A DNA stretch of 64,000 nucleotides from Acetobacteraceae bacterium. GTDB lineage: Bacteria; Pseudomonadota; Alphaproteobacteria; Acetobacterales; Acetobacteraceae. The notes beneath the pieces were generated by a model, which did no database searches, was not told the DNA's origin, and saw only the letters and a list, made by a program, of their open reading frames with translations. Position 1 is the first letter of the stretch. Every line of letters begins with the position of its first letter. Positions 60,163 to 64,000 of this stretch are shown here, piece by piece. The position numbers and the translations under genes were made by a program. The DNA is taken from positions 62,001 through 126,000 of the forward strand of contig CANJLW010000007.1 of NCBI GenBank assembly GCA_947475245.1, read 5' to 3'.

Positions 60163-61335
60163 ATGACCGTCCAGGGCGTCTACGAAGCCTTCAAAATCGA
60201 TCGCGTCATTTACGGCAAGCCGGCCGCCGCCGCTCTGGCGGGCGAAGCCGAACGCCTTGGCGCCAACCGCGTCTTCCTGATCGTCAGCCGCACGCTCGAC
60301 CGTGAAACACCCTGGGTGAACGACATGCGTTCGGCCCTGGGCGCGCGCTATGCCGGTTCGTACGACGGCATGCCGTCGCACACGCCGCGCGACGCGGTGC
60401 TGACGGCGACGGAAGCCGCGCGCGCCGTCAACGCCGATCTGGTCGTGACCTTCGGCGGCGGGTCCAACACCGATGCCGGGAAGATGGTTCGCCTCGCGCT
60501 GCGTCACGACATCCGCGGCACGCAGGATTTCGACCGCTTCGTGCTGCGCGTACAGGCGGACGGAACCCGCAAGGTGGTGATCTACGACGGCCCCGATGTG
60601 CCGCAGGTCGCTATTCCCACCACGCTGTCCGGCGGCGATTTCAACCAATCCGCCGGCGCGACCGATACCCGCACGATGCTGAAGGAAATCTACCGCAACC
60701 CGTTGCTGGCACCGACAACCGTGATCCTGGACCCGGCCATGACGGTGCGCACGCCGGAATGGTTGTGGCTGTCGTCCGGCATCCGCGCGCTCGATCACGC
60801 GGTCGAGACAGTCTGCGCCCCCAAGGCCGACGTACGCTCGTACATGGAGGCGATTCCGGCGATCCGCCTGCTGGCGTCCGCGTTGCCGCGCACCAAGGCC
60901 GATCCCACCGATCTGGCGGCGCGGATGGACGCGCAACTGGCGGTCTGGCTGTCGATGGAACACAACCGTTTCGGCGTTTCCATGGGCGCCAGCCACGGCA
61001 TCGGCCATGTGTTGGGCGGCACCTGCAACGTGCCGCACGGCTATACCTCGTGCGTCATGCTGCCGACGGTGCTGCGCTGGAACGAAAGTGCCAACGCCGA
61101 ACGTCAGGCGATGGTGGCGGACGCGTTCGGCCAGGCCGGTCGTCCCGCCTGGCAGGTCGTGCACGAATTCATTGCCGGCCTGGGCATGCCGCGTAGCCTG
61201 GCCGCGGTCGGCGTGCTACCGGACCGTTTCGAGATCGTCGCAAAAGCGGCATTGCTGGATCACTATCTGCACACCAATCCACGCCCGGTACACGGGATCG
61301 ACGACATCATGGAGATCCTGCGCATGGCCGCCTGA
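60163..61335 (+). CDS. Iron-containing alcohol dehydrogenase / maleylacetate reductase-like
   Basis: A 390-residue group III metal-dependent dehydrogenase. FGGGSNTDAGKMV is the NAD(P)-binding loop, PTTLSGGDFNQSAGATD is the family signature after it, and metal ligands lie in ASHGIGHVLGG and VPHGYTSC. Maleylacetate reductases of aromatic degradation have a similar TTLSGSE-type element, so reduction of a keto acid is possible. The ATG 60163 has a GGGGAATG ribosome site. It faces the aldo/keto reductase, 4 bp between stops. Confidence 0.9.
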   Translation: MTVQGVYEAFKIDRVIYGKPAAAALAGEAERLGANRVFLIVSRTLDRETPWVNDMRSALGARYAGSYDGMPSHTPRDAVLTATEAARAVNADLVVTFGGGSNTDAGKMVRLALRHDIRGTQDFDRFVLRVQADGTRKVVIYDGPDVPQVAIPTTLSGGDFNQSAGATDTRTMLKEIYRNPLLAPTTVILDPAMTVRTPEWLWLSSGIRALDHAVETVCAPKADVRSYMEAIPAIRLLASALPRTKADPTDLAARMDAQLAVWLSMEHNRFGVSMGASHGIGHVLGGTCNVPHGYTSCVMLPTVLRWNESANAERQAMVADAFGQAGRPAWQVVHEFIAGLGMPRSLAAVGVLPDRFEIVAKAALLDHYLHTNPRPVHGIDDIMEILRMAA

Positions 61336-61339
61336 TCGG

Positions 61340-62302
61340 CTATTGCACCGAAGCGTCGATCCGCGCGATCAGGTCGGCCGGCAACGGTCCGGCCTGGGCT
61401 GCGGCGACGCATTCGGCCAGTTCGCGGCGGTTCTTCACGCCCAGCACCAGCGTATCGATCGGCAACGACAAAGCGTAACGATGCGCGACAATCGCAGGGT
61501 TTTCCCCCAACTCGGCGCACAGCGCGCGGAAGCCGGCGGCGCGGGCATAGTCCAACACCTCGGGATGGTCGGCCGGCAGATCGCGGTCGATCGCCGCCGT
61601 CAGCGCGCCGGCCTGCACGGCCCGGATGCCCATGACGCCGACGCCATTGGCGTGGGCGGTGGCCATCAGCGAACGCGGGCGCGCGGCTTCGTCGTAGAAC
61701 TTCAACCCGCCGGGGGAATCCAGCAGATTGGCGATCAACTGCACGACGGCGGGCTTCGGCCCCTGCGCCAACACCTGTTCGACCGCGTCGGGATGGCCGA
61801 TCCCGGTGATGCCCCAATCGGCGATCAGCCCGTCGCGCTTCAGCTTCTCGAACTCCGGCCGGACGATGTCGGTGAACACCGACAGCGGGGTAAAGCGGCT
61901 GGTGTCGGGCTTCGCCCACATCGGGTGATCGTCAGGCACAATATTGGAATGGAGGAAGAACAAATCCAGCCGATCCACCTGCAACAGGCGCAGGCTGGCC
62001 TCGATCGACTGGCGCAGCACGGACGGGATGCGCCCCGCGGGCGGATTGCCCAGATTGCACTTGCTGGTGACCCGCACCCCCGCCGGCAGGCGACCGCCGA
62101 ATGCCTCTCCCACCACGCGCTCCGCCTTGCCGTCGCCATAGCGCGGCGCGAGGTCGAGCAGCGTGATTCCGGCATCGACGGCGGCGCGGACGGTGGCGAC
62201 GCACTCCTCCACCGTCGTCTCTCCCCAGAGTTGCCCGAGACCGCCGCCGCCGAGGGTCAGCGTGGAAACCGGGGCAAGCGAGCCAAAGGCGTGGGTCTGC
62301 AT
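61340..62302 (-). CDS. Aldo/keto reductase
   Basis: A 320-residue NADP-dependent TIM-barrel oxidoreductase. LTLGGGGLGQLWG, GITLLDLAPRYGDGKAERVVGEA (Asp and Tyr of the catalytic tetrad), RVTSKCNLG (Lys) and DLFFLHSN (His) are in order, and LVLGVKNRREL forms the phosphate pocket. It resembles the D-threo-aldose/L-fucose dehydrogenase-like subgroup. The ATG at 62302 has a GGAG site seven bases upstream; the ATG at 62314 lacks one. Confidence 0.9.
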   Translation of the reverse strand: MQTHAFGSLAPVSTLTLGGGGLGQLWGETTVEECVATVRAAVDAGITLLDLAPRYGDGKAERVVGEAFGGRLPAGVRVTSKCNLGNPPAGRIPSVLRQSIEASLRLLQVDRLDLFFLHSNIVPDDHPMWAKPDTSRFTPLSVFTDIVRPEFEKLKRDGLIADWGITGIGHPDAVEQVLAQGPKPAVVQLIANLLDSPGGLKFYDEAARPRSLMATAHANGVGVMGIRAVQAGALTAAIDRDLPADHPEVLDYARAAGFRALCAELGENPAIVAHRYALSLPIDTLVLGVKNRRELAECVAAAQAGPLPADLIARIDASVQ

Positions 62303-62354
62303 CGTATGCTCCATAAGCGGCGCGGGCCGCGATCAATGGCCAGAGGGGATAGGG

Positions 62355-63509
62355 TCAGGTACCTTCGGGTCGTTCATAGCATACCCGTCCGTCCTTCATC
62401 GTCAGGTGGGCCAGCAGACGGCGCTTGGCGACGATGGTATCGCCGTCGCTGTCGCGCAGTTCAAAGGCGCCCTCGCGCAGTTCAAACACCGCGATATCGG
62501 CGTTCGCCCCCGGCCGCAGGCTGCCGACGGTGCCTTCCAGGCCCATGATCCGGGCCGGGGCCGCGGTGGAACGCCGAACGATCTCCTCCAGCGGCAGGCC
62601 GAAATGCAAAAGCTTCGACATCGTCGTCGGCAGGTCCCAGACCGGACCCTGCGTGGCCGTGGTGACGGTAAGATCGGTGGAAATCGTGTCGGGCAGGAAA
62701 CCCTGATCGAGCGCCCGCTCGATCATCCGAAAGTTGAAATGGTTCCGCCCGTGGGCACAGTCGAAGATGATGCCGGCGCGCTGCGCTTCGACAACTTCCT
62801 TGAGCAGGAACTGCTTCTCCTGCCCCATGATCCCGTGCGCCCTGCCGTGATAGCAATGCGTCACGATGTCGCCGGGCTTCATGTGCTCGATCAGCGCCGG
62901 CAGCGGGATCGGCGAGTCCGTGATGTGCATCATCATCGGCACGCCGCCGGCCATGTCCGCGGTGCGACGCGCCAACTTCACCGGTTCGGCGGAATACTCC
63001 CACACCAGACCCGGACCAAAGCGGAGCTTCACGCCGATCGCGAGGTCGGGGTTCTCCACGATCGTGCGGGCGCAGCCTTCGGGATCGGCATATGGGAAAT
63101 GCGACAACTCCCCGCCGCGAGAAGTGCCGGTGATGCCGATCGCCGACAGATTGACGAAGGCGCGCACGCGCGTGCGGACCTCGGTATCCAGCACATGGCG
63201 CAGACCCGCGAAGTTGGAAGACCCGGCGCTGCCGGCGTCGCACAACGTGGTCACGCCGCTGCACCCGCAGATTTGATCCGTCCGTCCGCCCATGTCGTGC
63301 GCGTTGACGAAGACATGGGCGTGGATGTCGACCAGCCCCGGCATGACCAGCCGGCCCTTGGCATCGATGGTCTTGCGCGCCGGGTTGCCGGCCAAAGACG
63401 GCGCGACGGCGACGATCTTGCCGCCGGCGATGCCGATATCCATCATGCCGCGCAACCCGGCGGCGGGGTCGATGACGTCGCCTCCGGTCAATACCAAATC
63501 GAACTGCAT
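62355..63509 (-). CDS. Amidohydrolase/deacetylase family metallohydrolase
   Basis: A 384-residue TIM-barrel metal hydrolase. Motifs are PGLVDIHAHVFVN (HxH metal pair), GVKLRFG with a candidate carboxylated Lys, MMMHITDSP, THCYHGRAHG and FDCAHGRNHFNF His residues, and the ISTDLTV Asp. It is closest in plan to the dihydroorotase-like deacetylase/amidohydrolase group; the substrate is unknown. The start at 63509 is preceded by GAAAGGGCGG; the longer upstream frame is an SDR shadow. It is 52 bp upstream of the aldo/keto reductase on the same strand. Confidence 0.9.
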   Translation of the reverse strand: MQFDLVLTGGDVIDPAAGLRGMMDIGIAGGKIVAVAPSLAGNPARKTIDAKGRLVMPGLVDIHAHVFVNAHDMGGRTDQICGCSGVTTLCDAGSAGSSNFAGLRHVLDTEVRTRVRAFVNLSAIGITGTSRGGELSHFPYADPEGCARTIVENPDLAIGVKLRFGPGLVWEYSAEPVKLARRTADMAGGVPMMMHITDSPIPLPALIEHMKPGDIVTHCYHGRAHGIMGQEKQFLLKEVVEAQRAGIIFDCAHGRNHFNFRMIERALDQGFLPDTISTDLTVTTATQGPVWDLPTTMSKLLHFGLPLEEIVRRSTAAPARIMGLEGTVGSLRPGANADIAVFELREGAFELRDSDGDTIVAKRRLLAHLTMKDGRVCYERPEGT

Positions 63510-63525
63510 TGTTCCGCCCTTTCGT

Positions 63526-64000
63526 TCAGGAGGCTCTGCTCGGCCCCACCAAGGTCGCTCCGCCGTCCACGCCCAGGACCTGACCGGTGATGTAGCGCGC
63601 CTGCTCCGACAGCAGGAAGCGCACGGCGGCGCCGATGTCCCAGCCATTGCCCTCCCGACCGAGGACGGAGGCCTTGCGACGAGTGTCGCGCGCCTGATCG
63701 GTCATGCCCTTGGCGTAGACCATCGGCGTGTAGACCGGTCCCGGGAAGACGCAATTCACACGGATGCCGTCCGGGCCGTGATCGACCGCCATGGCCTGCG
63801 ACAACGCGATCACGGCACCCTTGGACACGCTGTAGGCCGTGAGCCCGCGCGGGCGCAGGGCGGAAATGGAGGAGATATTGACGATCGAGCCGCCGCCCGC
63901 CGTGCGGATCATCGCGGGAATGGCGTGTTTGCAGGTCAGGAACATCGTATCGACATTGACGTGCATGACGCGCGCCCAGGTCTCCTCCGTTTCGTCGACG
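63526..64000 (-). CDS. SDR family oxidoreductase (5' partial at the window edge)
   Basis: The C-terminal ~157 residues of a short-chain dehydrogenase. The frame is open through the right edge (ETEETWARVMHVNVDTMFL), so the Rossmann glycine motif lies outside. Visible are the catalytic Ser in IVNISSISAL, Tyr-x3-Lys in AYSVSKGAVIALSQAMA, RVNCVFPGPVYTPM and the ending YITGQVLGVDGGATLV. It precedes the amidohydrolase by 16 bp on the same strand, so they form one catabolic unit with the aldo/keto reductase. Confidence 0.93.
   Translation of the reverse strand, partial: VDETEETWARVMHVNVDTMFLTCKHAIPAMIRTAGGGSIVNISSISALRPRGLTAYSVSKGAVIALSQAMAVDHGPDGIRVNCVFPGPVYTPMVYAKGMTDQARDTRRKASVLGREGNGWDIGAAVRFLLSEQARYITGQVLGVDGGATLVGPSRAS

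Noticed and set aside
1-64000. tRNA, rRNA, CRISPR, insertion sequence or prophage signals
   Set aside because: No cloverleaf-like segments with a T-loop, no regularly spaced direct repeats and no transposase, integrase or phage structural genes were recognised on either strand.

Overview
The window is GC-rich, gene-dense DNA from an alphaproteobacterium, most likely Rhodospirillales and probably Acetobacteraceae. The grounds are an alphaproteobacterial cox operon order (ctaC-ctaD-ctaB-small ORF-ctaG-ctaE-DUF983-surf1), a GcrA cell-cycle regulator, a PmtA-type phospholipid N-methyltransferase, a DUF3576 lipoprotein, a TatA, and many TPR/glycosyltransferase fusion proteins. The family placement is inference. 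I saw no rRNA, tRNA, CRISPR array, insertion sequence or prophage.

Layout. 1-3600: a TPR/glycosyltransferase gene cut by the left edge, a PLP-binding YggS protein, then a minus-strand run (free methionine-R-sulfoxide reductase, NIPSNAP, YaiI) facing a tiny membrane-protein gene; a perfect FNR/FixK-type box lies between the two directions. 3604-8210: K+ transporter Kup, GcrA, an acetamidase/formamidase, TatA and a cold-shock protein. 8330-17050: PmtA, then the aa3-type cytochrome oxidase operon with assembly factors (CtaB, a CoxF-like small protein, CtaG, DUF983, SURF1) and an M32 carboxypeptidase, closed by a strong terminator. 17065-26747: accessory metabolism (amidase, two luciferase-like oxidoreductases, pirin, beta-lactamase-like esterase, flavoprotein, sugar kinase, MFS exporter, AhpD-like protein, ThiE-like protein). 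26847-27381: a PemK-type toxin-antitoxin pair. 27985-33338: a highly expressed porin, a DUF3576 lipoprotein, a second TPR/GT9-like protein, a small lipoprotein and mnmE in a translationally coupled chain. 33411-44513: small-molecule metabolism, UvrD helicase, a PEP-CTERM exported protein, MetF, MlaA-MlaC and an enoyl-CoA hydratase.

44563-58036 is the most unusual stretch. It is a minus-strand tandem of three giant paralogues (1244, 1001 and 1081 aa), each made of about eight to eleven 68-residue TPR-like units, a helical linker and a conserved ~300-residue C-terminal domain with glycosyltransferase-like motifs. A short TPR-only protein follows. All genes touch or overlap. A Tat-exported DUF1501 protein and a DUF1800 protein lie just upstream on the same strand. 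I propose this as a candidate undescribed TPR-guided glycosylation locus; the activity is inferred, not shown.

The second notable signal is regulatory. The PEP-CTERM gene has a consensus-perfect sigma-54 promoter, a perfect TTGAT-N4-ATCAA box centred near -61, and two identical-arm inverted repeats (GTGTAA-N8-TTACAC) further upstream, which looks like an NtrC-type activator system combined with oxygen-responsive input. The right end (58696-64000) is a catabolic cluster: PPOX-family protein, TctC-type binding protein, Fe-type alcohol dehydrogenase, aldo/keto reductase, amidohydrolase and an SDR cut by the window edge. It is preceded by a non-coding stretch with repeated 16-bp motifs.
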